34,134 bases of DNA from Anaerotignum sp. (GTDB lineage: Bacteria > Bacillota > Clostridia > Lachnospirales > Anaerotignaceae), in contig JAHHTX010000008.1 in the NCBI GenBank assembly GCA_020024255.1, positions 1 through 34,134 on the forward strand, written 5' to 3'. The position numbers and the translations under genes are program-made. The first letter of the stretch is position 1. Each line of letters starts with the position of its first letter. Positions 7,336 through 15,275 of the stretch are shown piece by piece. The notes under the pieces were generated by a model that was not told where the DNA came from, made no database searches, and saw only the letters and a program-made list of their open reading frames with translations.

Positions 7336-8310
7336 TCACTCCTCTACACGAATTACCATTCTGATTCTGTGTTCACCATCTCTGTAAATATGGGTACATT
7401 TTTCCACAAGGACAGATTTTTCAATCCCCACTTCTGCCAAGTCCGGAATATCCAAATACACAGACTGTCCTGCCCGTACATCTGCATCTCCATTTACATT
7501 ATCCACAACCAGTATCTTCTGCACACGACATTTTTCTCTCAAAATACCGTCTGCAATTTCCTGCATCTGTGCCTGATTCAGTTCAAACGGAACATGATGA
7601 TATGCATACAGCCTGCCCCATTCCTTCACTTTCTGCCCATTCTCCTTTTGAAACGTAAGACGTTCCATTTCCTTTCTACCTGCTTGATAAAGCCGTACGC
7701 CATTGCAGGTGTCTTTACTGATATCTGTCATATAAGTATAAGAAGCCACGCCCCCATCACAGCGAAAAATCCCCTTGCTCTCCATTTCCCTCCGTTCTTT
7801 CACTGTCAGCTTTCCGCCATCATCAAAAAAGAAAAACTCTTTTCCTGTGGCTCTTCCCGAAAGTTCCAAAGCCGAAAGAATGATATCTAGCAATGTTTCC
7901 CCTTCTTCAATCCGCTGCGGAATAACCCAGCCTGTGTTCGTCATTGCACCTGTCTGCAATCCGTATTCCCCTGCAATCATGCGAATCACATCTACAGCAG
8001 TTTTATCCCAATAGACATAGGTTCCTCTATTTTTTGCCAGATAAAAAATCTGGTCATAAGCCGTCACCGAAATAATCTGTGCGTCGGTACGTTCTTTTTT
8101 CATCACCCAGCCTGAAAACCGTAAAATTCCATCTGTATAAAGCTGTACCTTATCCCCTTCTACAAAATGAATAATACCATCACGCACAACGGTAAACGTT
8201 AGTTTCCCCGCTTCTCCCCGCACACTGCTTTCCCATATGACACTGTTTGTTAAGATTTCTGTTGCATCATATACCGTTCCGTGATGCTCAATCAAAAGTC
8301 GTATTTTCAT
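7336..8310 (-). CDS. Baseplate hub protein (XkdQ-like, gp27/gpD-type)
   Basis: The 324-residue product resembles XkdQ: a beta-rich first half opening MKIRLLIEHHGTVYDATEIL with VIWESSVRGEAGKLTFTV and LYTDGILRFSGWVMKK, then a TAYDQIFYLAKNRGTYVY segment, and a later half with KLTVKERREM and GQSVYLDIPDLAEVG. These features are typical of the hub proteins that join tube, tape-measure end and spike. It overlaps the LysM gene by 4 bases, so the two are probably translationally coupled, and is followed 4 bases later by chaperone 2. Confidence 0.88.
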   Translation of the reverse strand: MKIRLLIEHHGTVYDATEILTNSVIWESSVRGEAGKLTFTVVRDGIIHFVEGDKVQLYTDGILRFSGWVMKKERTDAQIISVTAYDQIFYLAKNRGTYVYWDKTAVDVIRMIAGEYGLQTGAMTNTGWVIPQRIEEGETLLDIILSALELSGRATGKEFFFFDDGGKLTVKERREMESKGIFRCDGGVASYTYMTDISKDTCNGVRLYQAGRKEMERLTFQKENGQKVKEWGRLYAYHHVPFELNQAQMQEIADGILREKCRVQKILVVDNVNGDADVRAGQSVYLDIPDLAEVGIEKSVLVEKCTHIYRDGEHRIRMVIRVEE

Positions 8311-8966
8311 AACCGCAGCACCTGCCCTACATGAAGCAGATTAGGATTTTGAATCCCATTTTTCTGAGCAATTTCTTTGTATCTGCTGCCTGTGCCATAC
8401 ATACTCCTTGCAATATTCCAAAGGTTATCGCCTTTTTTGACGATGTAGGTTTTGGGCACTTCTTTTTCTTCCCGCTTCTGTCCTCCTGCGGAAAGTATGG
8501 TTGTATTTCCATTTTTTGCCGTATGATAAATAACACTTTTTGCTGCCCGATATTCTTTCAAAAAAATATCAACCCAAAAATCTCCTTGGTCACCACCTCG
8601 TTCCGTTGCCTGCACGTCCTCCAGAACCATTTCTATATTTTCACAGTAAATCTGCGTTCCGTCGGCCAATCTGCGAAACACCATAAACTGTATTGGTTTC
8701 CTGCTATGCTGAAATACTGCGAGGTGATGAATAAAGTATAGCGGCTCATGAAAAATACCTTCTGTCTGTACAAAATGCAGCTGCCTTCCGGGCAGTAATG
8801 CCCGAAAACGAATTTCCTGCAACTTAGGGCGACGAAGCAGATTGATTTCCCCCATATTCAAAATGGATATGGTTTCATTTCCACTGGGTGTTTTCATCTG
8901 CATCTTTGAAGGTGTCACCGGAAGCAAAAGTTGTAAATCCCCTTGTTTCAAATAAAATCTGTACAT
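8307..8966 (-). CDS. LysM-domain baseplate protein (XkdP-like)
   Basis: 219 residues. The C-terminal 47 residues form a LysM domain (TYIVKKGDNLWNIARSMYG ... NPNLLHVGQVLRL), and a basic linker precedes it. The N-terminal part is beta-rich (LLLPVTPSKMQMKTPSGNETISILNMGEINLL), the usual start of XkdP and of the gp53-like LysM proteins of contractile tails. It binds the tube-hub junction. The LysM probably acts in assembly rather than on host peptidoglycan. In PBSX the tape-measure gene precedes xkdP; here chaperone 1 is the immediate upstream gene. Confidence 0.9.
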   Translation of the reverse strand: MYRFYLKQGDLQLLLPVTPSKMQMKTPSGNETISILNMGEINLLRRPKLQEIRFRALLPGRQLHFVQTEGIFHEPLYFIHHLAVFQHSRKPIQFMVFRRLADGTQIYCENIEMVLEDVQATERGGDQGDFWVDIFLKEYRAAKSVIYHTAKNGNTTILSAGGQKREEKEVPKTYIVKKGDNLWNIARSMYGTGSRYKEIAQKNGIQNPNLLHVGQVLRL

Positions 8967-8980
8967 CTTTCTGCCCCCTG

Positions 8981-9316
8981 TTACTGATTTATTTCCTCAG
9001 CCGCTGCCTCCAATGCTGCAAATTCCCCTGTTGTCAGCATTTCCAAAAGTAGTGCCTCCTGCCCCATAACACCATAACTATCCTGTAAGGAAACCTCTTT
9101 CAAATCGGGATAAACCACACATTCTGCCAAAACCGCTGTCAAATATTCATTTTCATTGTTTCCCTTTCGCTTTCCGATTTCTTCGTTTTCCTTTTGGCTC
9201 AATGCACGAATTTTCCAAGTGATTTCTTTACCTTTCTCTTGAAACCGCTTGGAAAGTACAAATTCCTTTTCTGGAAAAGGCAAAGCATTTTCTCCATAAA
9301 AAATTCGATTTTCCAT
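8981..9316 (-). CDS. Tail assembly chaperone 1 (XkdN-like)
   Basis: 111 residues from the ATG at 9316, chosen because GAAAGGAG precedes it (the frame is open 19 codons further upstream). It follows the tube gene, the regular place of xkdN. Features are FVLSKRFQEKGKEITWKIRAL, then VVYPDLKEVSLQDSYG and EALLLEMLTTGEFAALEAA. It is a clear paralogue of chaperone 2 at 6966-7331, but no slippery heptamer or out-of-frame extension is seen at its end, where the LysM gene starts 14 bases later. In PBSX a tape-measure gene would follow. Confidence 0.8.
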   Translation of the reverse strand: MENRIFYGENALPFPEKEFVLSKRFQEKGKEITWKIRALSQKENEEIGKRKGNNENEYLTAVLAECVVYPDLKEVSLQDSYGVMGQEALLLEMLTTGEFAALEAAAEEINQ

Positions 9317-9369
9317 ATATCTGCTCCTTTCTTCCCGCCACCCTCCCGTCCGTATGACCAAATTTTCTA

Positions 9370-9831
9370 TCAATATGTCAATTCTTTAAATCTATCCATA
9401 AGTTCCACATCACCAAAGGTAAATGTCATTTCCTCGTCCATAGAAGCATCTTCCACATCCAACTTGGTAATCACCATTTCATTGATGTTCACATCTTTCA
9501 ACAGAACCGTTTGTCTGCCTGTTGCACCGGTAGGGTCTTCATTGGTAATCATCAATTCAAAGTAAGTATCAATACCATCTTTCATGTATTTCAACATCAC
9601 TTCACGAAACAGGCTGGAAACATAATAAGCCGTCATTTTTCCTGTACCTTCCCAGCCACCGCTTTTATGCTGTTTTCCTGTCAATCCCAAAATCGGAATT
9701 TCCGTCTTTGTTTTTTTCACCGTAGCCGTTACGTTCTTAACCTGCATCAGTTCATATCGCTTGCCTTCAATTCTGGCAAAGCAAGTACCAAGTGCACCGT
9801 TAATGGTGTCTTTTGCCTTCAAATATCCCAT
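9370..9831 (-). CDS. Tail tube protein (XkdM-like, DUF2001)
   Basis: 153 residues, the normal length for the inner tube subunit of PBSX-type contractile tails. Family features: opening KAKDTINGALGTCFARIEGKRYEL, the segment VTATVKKTKTEIPILG, GWEGTGKMTAYYVSSLFREVM, and a C-terminal FTFGDVELMDRFKEL. Hexamer rings of this protein form the rigid core inside the sheath. It lies 12 bases after the sheath gene, in the order shared with xkdK-xkdM. Confidence 0.93.
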   Translation of the reverse strand: MGYLKAKDTINGALGTCFARIEGKRYELMQVKNVTATVKKTKTEIPILGLTGKQHKSGGWEGTGKMTAYYVSSLFREVMLKYMKDGIDTYFELMITNEDPTGATGRQTVLLKDVNINEMVITKLDVEDASMDEEMTFTFGDVELMDRFKELTY

Positions 9832-9843
9832 ATTTTTCCTCCT

Positions 9844-11136
9844 TTATACCACTTCTACACGCATATACAGTTTTTCCATTGCGTCCGTAGGCTGTACATT
9901 TTCATATACCACAACATCTTGTTTTTCCTGTCCTGGTGCTACAATAATATCGTCCGCCTTAAAGTTTTCAATGGCTTCGATTTGCTGTAATTGTTCATGG
10001 TAGGCAATGATTTCTGCCTTCAAAAGATTTCTGCCGTTTTCATTATTGCTGCGTTTTCCCAGATAGTATTCACTAAAAATTCGTGCCACATCGTTTGCAA
10101 TGCTGTCCAAAACACGCACTACGCGGTTTGCGGAAAAATCTCTGTTCTTTGTGCTTTCAAAAGATGTAAATGTGTTAATATCTCGCAGCACACGCACCTG
10201 ACCGCCATCATCGTAAAACAGGAATTTTCCCCCTTGAATTCCTTTGATAAAGTTGCTCTTGCTGTCTTTTGCATCAATTTCATATTCTCCGTCATATTTG
10301 CGGTTCGTCAAACTTTCGTTAACTTCCGCTCCGGCTTCCATGCCTGCCGTCCAGTAGACCAATTCTTTTGCCGTTCCTACAGAAATGATGCCCTCGTGGT
10401 CTGCCTCTGCAAAATCGTGAAGTACGGTTACAAACTTCACCCCTTCATCATCACGCAGACGTTTTGTATAGTTTACAAAGAGTTTTTTTGTGGTTCTGTC
10501 CTCTCCAGCATATGCAAGTACAGAAAATGTTTCTTTTTCTGCCGCCGCCAACATTTTCTCATATGCACTGCCCAAAGCCGTTTCTGTTGTACCACCTGTC
10601 AAAGAAATACCCACAACGGGTGTCAATGTGCCTGTTCCCTTAAATGTCACAAATTTATTTTCCTTCAGTTCCTCAATGGTTTTGACAACTTGTGTATCCA
10701 CCATTTCCAAATCCAAATATGTATTGACATCAAAAGCGGTTTCATCATCTGCATTAACTGCCACAGTAATGCGAATATCATTTCCTCTTGTGCCACCACA
10801 CTTTGCCGTAACTGTCAGCTTCTCCGATGTTACAGTTGCTTTTTTCCCTTGATTCAAGCGGTAAATCTTTGCGGTTTTTGCCCCAATAAAAAGTTCCCGC
10901 AGATCTTTGAGTTTTTCATGTCCATAACTGTATCCAAAAATTTCCGTTGCATTTCGCTGAAAATCTTCCGCTTCTACGGTCATCATCTCGTCAGGGCCCC
11001 AATCCAGTTCCATACCAATGCAGACAATGCCACGCTCTCCCAGCATACCCAATGCTCTTGGTCTGGAAACAAAATTGATATAAGCCCCTGGTAATACTTT
11101 GTTCTGCACCAAAAAAGTGCCGCCGCCTAATGCCAT
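9844..11136 (-). CDS. Contractile tail sheath protein (XkdK-like)
   Basis: 430 residues. The start MALGGGTFLVQNKVLPGAYINFVSRP is the typical XkdK opening. The middle carries a variable beta domain (about 100-200), and the C-terminal third contains the conserved sheath core (FVNYTKRLRDDEGVKFVTVLHD, VRVLRDINTFTSF, VVRVLDSIANDVARIF). Sheath subunits contract to drive the tube through the target envelope. The presence of a sheath shows that this element encodes a myovirus-type, not siphovirus-type, tail. Confidence 0.94.
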   Translation of the reverse strand: MALGGGTFLVQNKVLPGAYINFVSRPRALGMLGERGIVCIGMELDWGPDEMMTVEAEDFQRNATEIFGYSYGHEKLKDLRELFIGAKTAKIYRLNQGKKATVTSEKLTVTAKCGGTRGNDIRITVAVNADDETAFDVNTYLDLEMVDTQVVKTIEELKENKFVTFKGTGTLTPVVGISLTGGTTETALGSAYEKMLAAAEKETFSVLAYAGEDRTTKKLFVNYTKRLRDDEGVKFVTVLHDFAEADHEGIISVGTAKELVYWTAGMEAGAEVNESLTNRKYDGEYEIDAKDSKSNFIKGIQGGKFLFYDDGGQVRVLRDINTFTSFESTKNRDFSANRVVRVLDSIANDVARIFSEYYLGKRSNNENGRNLLKAEIIAYHEQLQQIEAIENFKADDIIVAPGQEKQDVVVYENVQPTDAMEKLYMRVEVV

Positions 11137-11137
11137 A

Positions 11138-11302
11138 TTATTTCTCCCTTCTTTCTCCCAGACGGTAAGCCCTCAATGCTTCTTCCGCCTCTTGTTTTGT
11201 GTATGTTTTTCCTTCTTCCAAAACTGCTAACAGTAAATCTTTGCTATCCTCATAAGCCTGACTCGCTGCCAGCTGTTCTCTTGTGAATACTGCCGATTTC
11301 AT
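11138..11302 (-). CDS. Small conserved phage protein between tail terminator and sheath (XkdJ position)
   Basis: 54 residues (MKSAVFTREQLAASQAYEDS ... EEALRAYRLGERREK), probably two or three helices. The ATG at 11302 is preferred over one seven codons upstream because GGTGGG lies just before it. It overlaps the end of the tail-terminator gene by 53 bases in another frame, and its stop lies one base before the sheath start. Small proteins of this kind occur at this position in PBSX-like clusters. I do not know its function. Confidence 0.6.
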   Translation of the reverse strand: MKSAVFTREQLAASQAYEDSKDLLLAVLEEGKTYTKQEAEEALRAYRLGERREK

Positions 11303-11735
11303 ATCCCACCGCCTTTTTGCCATTCAGTTCCAATCGCTGCATTTTTTCTTCATTTTCTTCCAATACCATGTGCCATACATAAACTGCCGTAAATAAAATA
11401 CCGTCTTCCTTTTCCTCATGATGCAATTTTTCTGCGAGAAATTTTTCTTCATCTCCTACAAGCCAAAGCACCTCATAAAGCTTTTCTGCCACAGCAAGGC
11501 TTTCTTCCTTACCTTCCGCTCTGTTTTGTGTGCAATATCTGATTTCCAAAGTTTGAAAGGCAGATCGTCTGCGTCCCAAAAGGCGTTTTTGTCCACTTTT
11601 CCGTACCACAACAGAAAAACAAGGTAGATTTGCCCCTTGCGGAACAGCTTCTCCATATACAGGCAGAAAAAATGTATCATGAACAGTCTTTATAACTGCA
11701 CGTTTCAAGGCAATGCCCGTTTCTTTTCGTTCCAT
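11250..11735 (-). CDS. Tail terminator family protein (DUF6838-like)
   Basis: 161 residues. The pattern ALKRAVIKTVHDTFF.PVYGEAVPQGANLPCFSVVV followed by LEIRYCTQN, AEKLYEVL and FTAVYVWHMV fits the small alpha/beta tail-terminator or tail-completion proteins of Clostridia phages. These cap the finished tail and mate it to the head. It sits between the joining proteins and the sheath, as expected. The last 20 residues overlap the following small gene, so the C-terminus may be variable. Confidence 0.65.
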   Translation of the reverse strand: MERKETGIALKRAVIKTVHDTFFLPVYGEAVPQGANLPCFSVVVRKSGQKRLLGRRRSAFQTLEIRYCTQNRAEGKEESLAVAEKLYEVLWLVGDEEKFLAEKLHHEEKEDGILFTAVYVWHMVLEENEEKMQRLELNGKKAVGYEIGSIHKRTAGSESGL

Positions 11736-11747
11736 ATTTCCTCCTGT

Positions 11748-12104
11748 TTAGATTTTTCTTTTCTTTGTCAATACCGCCTCTTTGTGGGTACTGTAAGAAA
11801 CACTTTCCCCAATAGTAAAGAAGTAAATTTCCTGCATTCCCTTTCGTTTAATCTTCACAGCACTGCCTTCCTGCAAGTTCTCTTGTACAGGATATAGGAG
11901 TATTGCATCTCCAGCCACTTCCGCAAAAACCCCATCATGTCCTGTCGAAAAAGGTTCTTCCACCAATCTGCAAGGTATCCTTCTTTCTTCCTTTTCTTTG
12001 CACCGTTCTTCGCCCCATTCCGTCACAAAATGCGTAAAGTCCGTAAAACTGCATTGGTCAAGAAAAGTGCTTTCCACAGCCTTTCTTGCATTGCTGTATC
12101 TCAT
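11748..12104 (-). CDS. Head-tail joining / head-closure protein candidate (XkdH/XkdI region)
   Basis: 118 residues with ACAGGAGG before the ATG. It begins MRYSNARKAVESTFLDQCSF and continues as a short beta-rich protein (RRIPCRLVEEPFSTGHDGVF, ILLYPVQENLQEGSAVKIKRKGMQEIYFF), the composition of head-closure proteins. It lies between the connector and tail-terminator genes. The assignment rests mainly on position and length. Confidence 0.55.
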   Translation of the reverse strand: MRYSNARKAVESTFLDQCSFTDFTHFVTEWGEERCKEKEERRIPCRLVEEPFSTGHDGVFAEVAGDAILLYPVQENLQEGSAVKIKRKGMQEIYFFTIGESVSYSTHKEAVLTKKRKI

Positions 12105-12116
12105 TTTTTCCTCCTG

Positions 12117-12431
12117 TCACCATCCGACTTTGCGGAAACGGTTCAATTCATCCTGCCATCTTGTAATCTTTTCCTCTCCTGTTTCCGGAAAAAACTCCAC
12201 AGAAATTTTCCCTTCCTGTAACCGCTTCAAGTCTGTTCCCTCTCCCTGCTCTCTTTTGTATAAAGCAAGCCCAAGTTCTGCACAGACATTTTCCAGCTCA
12301 GGCGGAAGGTCTGTACGGTTACAGTATGCCTGCACCATTTCCAAACTTCTTTCTGCAAAAAGGGCAAGAAGGGGGGAAACCTCCCCTTCCCCCAAAAGCA
12401 GAAGCATCTTTGCCTTAATTTGTTCTTTCAT
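12117..12431 (-). CDS. Head-tail connector protein (gp6/gp15-like adaptor)
   Basis: 104 residues, mostly helical: an opening helix (KAKMLLLLGEG), then ALFAERSLEMVQAYCNRTDLPPELENVCAELGLALYK, typical of the Phage_connect/gp6-like adaptor that stacks under the portal ring. It comes 17 bases after the capsid gene, the usual place. The C-terminal part ends with FRKVGW. Confidence 0.7.
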   Translation of the reverse strand: MKEQIKAKMLLLLGEGEVSPLLALFAERSLEMVQAYCNRTDLPPELENVCAELGLALYKREQGEGTDLKRLQEGKISVEFFPETGEEKITRWQDELNRFRKVGW

Positions 12432-12448
12432 GGGTATCTCACCCTTTC

Positions 12449-13369
12449 TTATGCCTTGTTCACACTAACCAGAATCCCATCTATACCGTTGTCCGTAATC
12501 CACAAGTCATGATATTTTCTGTAATCAATTTTCCAAGCATTGGCTGTCTGGTTTGTCATCGGGTCAAAAATTCTGGTCACATCTGTTTTCGATACCGCAA
12601 TAGGCACACTACGTACCGCAATAATCCAGTTAATGTCCTTTGCATCTTCTGTCGCCGCAAAGCCGCCCTGTTCCTTGCTGCTGGTAACCCCGTCATAAAA
12701 CTCATATTTTGTTTTAAATCTTGCAGAAGGCACACGAATAATGGGGCAGGTGTCAATTTCTTTCACACGCAGAGTCAAACTTCCTTGTGTAAATTCACCA
12801 CTTTGTACAAGCTGATTGCCACCCTTTGCCTGATCCAGCATACCTGCTGTTTTAGCTGTCATTGTAACAACAATTTCTTCATTATCACCCACTTTGTCAC
12901 GCACTTCTGTAATGTCATTCAAAAGTGTCTGCAAAATGGTATCCACTGCTGGTGTGTATTCTTTCTGTTTGCTTGCCTTTTCTGCCAAATTAGCGATGGT
13001 GCTGTAGCGATATGCATCAATTTCCGGAATAACCTGACTTCTCTGAAATTCCCCCATAACATTGCCTGCTACTGTAGCAAAGTTAGTTTCATTGACGTCC
13101 ATATCATCTACCTGAAAGGTTCTGCCTCTGTCCTGTGTCATTTTCTTCGTTTCATAGGTCAGTGTCACATTACCTCTTACAAAGCCTGTATCTCTGTCAT
13201 AATTACCAAGACCACTCAGCTGCATTTTTGGAATTTTTACCTCTGCGCCGCCGTTGTACTGGACTTGTCCTGCATTTTCTTCCATCCAACCGGATGTGGC
13301 TGTTTCTGTCATCTGGCTGTCCAGCTCCTGCATAAATACTGCTGCATATGCCAATGTATTGATACTCAT
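12449..13369 (-). CDS. Major capsid protein
   Basis: 306 residues, within the normal size for an HK97-fold capsid subunit of the SPP1 gp13/XkdG type. Helpful features are the N-terminal VKIPKMQLSGLGNYDRDTGF and TLTYETKKMTQDRGRTFQVDDMDVNET, and the C-terminal GFAATEDAKDINWIIAVRSVP with MTNQTANAWKIDYRKYHDLW. It follows the scaffold gene by 13 bases. Its presence with terminase and portal means the element has DNA-packaging head genes and is not a simple tailocin. Confidence 0.92.
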   Translation of the reverse strand: MSINTLAYAAVFMQELDSQMTETATSGWMEENAGQVQYNGGAEVKIPKMQLSGLGNYDRDTGFVRGNVTLTYETKKMTQDRGRTFQVDDMDVNETNFATVAGNVMGEFQRSQVIPEIDAYRYSTIANLAEKASKQKEYTPAVDTILQTLLNDITEVRDKVGDNEEIVVTMTAKTAGMLDQAKGGNQLVQSGEFTQGSLTLRVKEIDTCPIIRVPSARFKTKYEFYDGVTSSKEQGGFAATEDAKDINWIIAVRSVPIAVSKTDVTRIFDPMTNQTANAWKIDYRKYHDLWITDNGIDGILVSVNKA

Positions 13370-13382
13370 TTCCTCTTCCTCC

Positions 13383-13817
13383 TTATCTTCTCAGTGCCGC
13401 TTTAAACTGCTTTGCAATGTCGTTATCTTGCTGTTTTGTTTTGCTGTAGGTAAAGCCTGTACCTGCTGTTTTTTCCTGCTTTTCCGTAAACAAGTAAGGT
13501 GCTTCCTTTTTTACCTGTGCCAGTGCTGCTTCCATGCCTGCCAGACCTGTTTTTTCATCAAATGCCAGTGTCTCCAAATCAATGAGAGCCAAAATGGCCT
13601 TTGCATTTTTTCCGCCCGCTTCCAGAACCGCCTTTTCTGCTGCTGCGATTTTCTTTACCTCCAAAAGTTTCTGCTCCAGTTCCTGTTTTTCCTGTTGCAA
13701 TCTTTCGTTTTCCGCCATCAGAAGGCGATTTCTTTCCTCTGCCCATGCCATCTGATTGTTTTTCTCTGTTTCCTGTAGGGAAGGTATCCCCATTTCCATC
13801 AACATTTCTCTTGTCAT
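13383..13817 (-). CDS. Capsid scaffolding protein (Phage_GP20 family)
   Basis: 144 residues. The opening MTREMLMEMGIP, a coiled-coil centre (residues about 20-65, rich in Glu, Gln, Lys and Leu), then LEAGGKNAKAILALIDLE and GMEAALAQVKKEAPYLF are characteristic of GP20 scaffolds, which shape the procapsid and leave before packaging. GGAGAAAG precedes the ATG. The first 239 bases overlap the 3' part of the portal reading frame in a different frame, which is unusually long. The scaffold frame clearly has the family signature. Confidence 0.88.
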   Translation of the reverse strand: MTREMLMEMGIPSLQETEKNNQMAWAEERNRLLMAENERLQQEKQELEQKLLEVKKIAAAEKAVLEAGGKNAKAILALIDLETLAFDEKTGLAGMEAALAQVKKEAPYLFTEKQEKTAGTGFTYSKTKQQDNDIAKQFKAALRR

Positions 13818-15267
13818 TTTCTTCTTTCTCCTTTCGTTCTGCTTTCAGTTGTAATAATTCTGTATTCACATCCTCTACAAAAGGATGTTTGCCCAAAAGT
13901 GTCTTTTCACTAACCAAGCCAAGCGACTCCCGAATCATCTGCACACTCTGCATATCATCAGTAATGCCACTGGTATTCAATACAATTTGTATATCCTTCC
14001 AATTTCGTTTTCCGCCGTCCCGTCTGTTCCAGTCCTCCACAACAAAACGGAACAATTCTTTGCAGGCTTTCCGAATTTCCGGCATAATCTCGTTAATTTT
14101 CAAATAAAACATAGAGTATTGAAACTGCAATGCAATCCCACTTGGTGCTTTTCCCCAGTTTTCCGTATCCGTATCTACCCCCATACCAAAATGAAAAATA
14201 TCCTTTCTCAAAGCCTTCAGCCAGGCCAGTCTGCCCTCCACAGGCAGTTCCACCTGTCTTGCTTCCACCTTGCCACTGCTGTCGCTGATTTGCACCGCTT
14301 TGTTAACCTGCAATTTTCTTGCAATAGCAGATGCTGCCTCGCCGCCGTATCCCTGTATCACCCAATATAGGTCAACCAAATCCAAAAGATTATTTGTTCC
14401 TTCACTGCTGATAAAATCGTAAGCATCTACTAAGCCTTTAATCAGTTCCAAGTCCGTCATTTCCCTACTGTTGTTTCGCAAAGGAATAAAGGGAACTCTC
14501 CCCCAACCATGGGAAATACACTCTGTTTCTTCTCCATCATCAAAAGAGGATACACGCCAGTGGGGCAGCTTCTTCTCCTGACGAAAAACACCGTCTGCAT
14601 TTTCTGTGTAATAGGTCACATCTTCTTTCGTCCACCATTCCACTTTTCTTCTGTATGTTTCTTTTCCCTTTTCCAAAACCGTAATATCATAATATCGAAT
14701 AGCCTCTTCGATTTCTTTTGGATGGACTTCATCATAAAAGACAATCATTTCCTCAGCCGGCACAATACTGTAACAAAAATTTCCTTCTTCGTTATAGTAA
14801 ACGTGCAAATACTCTACTCCTTTGTTGGATGCACCCACAACCCATTGATACAATGTGCAGTTCAATTCCTCATCACAAAATGTAGCAAGTTCCGCTGCAA
14901 ACTCCTCTTGTTTTTTTCCTTTCACCGTAATGGTAGGTTCACGCCCTACCAGATATGCCGCTTTTTGTACCACAAGGGTATGATGAAAAGGATTCACACA
15001 GTGATGATTACTGCGGTTGGGGTTACAGAAATTTTCCATATGTGTTTCTATCCCGTTTTGACTTTCCGCAATAGGCTTTTGCCGAAAATCCTTTTGCAAA
15101 ACGTCCTGCTCACAGCGAAAATACCGTTCTCCCTCACGCATTTTCTTTTTCTTCTCATCGTTTCTGTCCGAAAACAGTATTTCCTGCAAAATGCGGCTTT
15201 CGTTCAATTTGCCCATAGCCTCCAATCTGGCTTTAAGCAAATCCATCTCCGTTATATACAACCTCAT
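13579..15267 (-). CDS. Portal protein (SPP1 gp6 family) with an unusual C-terminal extension
   Basis: The portal forms the dodecameric DNA gate of the capsid. Family features: HHTLVVQKAAYLVGREPTI, the long central YYTENADGVFRQEKK region, NNSREMTDLELIKGLVDAYD and a C-terminal GKAPSGIALQFQYSMFYLK with LLQLKAERKEKEEN. A normal portal ends near that point. Here the frame runs on for about 79 codons over the scaffold gene, giving a Gly/Lys/Ser-rich basic tail that looks like out-of-frame scaffold coding. The ATG at 15267 is close behind the GGAGG; the TTG at 15261 has better spacing and may be the true start. The upstream end overlaps the terminase by a few bases at most. Confidence 0.88.
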   Translation of the reverse strand: MRLYITEMDLLKARLEAMGKLNESRILQEILFSDRNDEKKKKMREGERYFRCEQDVLQKDFRQKPIAESQNGIETHMENFCNPNRSNHHCVNPFHHTLVVQKAAYLVGREPTITVKGKKQEEFAAELATFCDEELNCTLYQWVVGASNKGVEYLHVYYNEEGNFCYSIVPAEEMIVFYDEVHPKEIEEAIRYYDITVLEKGKETYRRKVEWWTKEDVTYYTENADGVFRQEKKLPHWRVSSFDDGEETECISHGWGRVPFIPLRNNSREMTDLELIKGLVDAYDFISSEGTNNLLDLVDLYWVIQGYGGEAASAIARKLQVNKAVQISDSSGKVEARQVELPVEGRLAWLKALRKDIFHFGMGVDTDTENWGKAPSGIALQFQYSMFYLKINEIMPEIRKACKELFRFVVEDWNRRDGGKRNWKDIQIVLNTSGITDDMQSVQMIRESLGLVSEKTLLGKHPFVEDVNTELLQLKAERKEKEENDKRNVDGNGDTFPTGNREKQSDGMGRGKKSPSDGGKRKIATGKTGTGAETFGGKENRSSRKGGSGSGRKKCKGHFGSH

Positions 15268-15275
15268 TCCTCCTT

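Noticed and set aside
9991..11094. Long plus-strand reading frame (367 codons) opposite the sheath gene
   Set aside because: Antisense shadow: Cys/Phe/His-rich composition, no ribosome binding site, and the opposite strand encodes a recognisable sheath protein.
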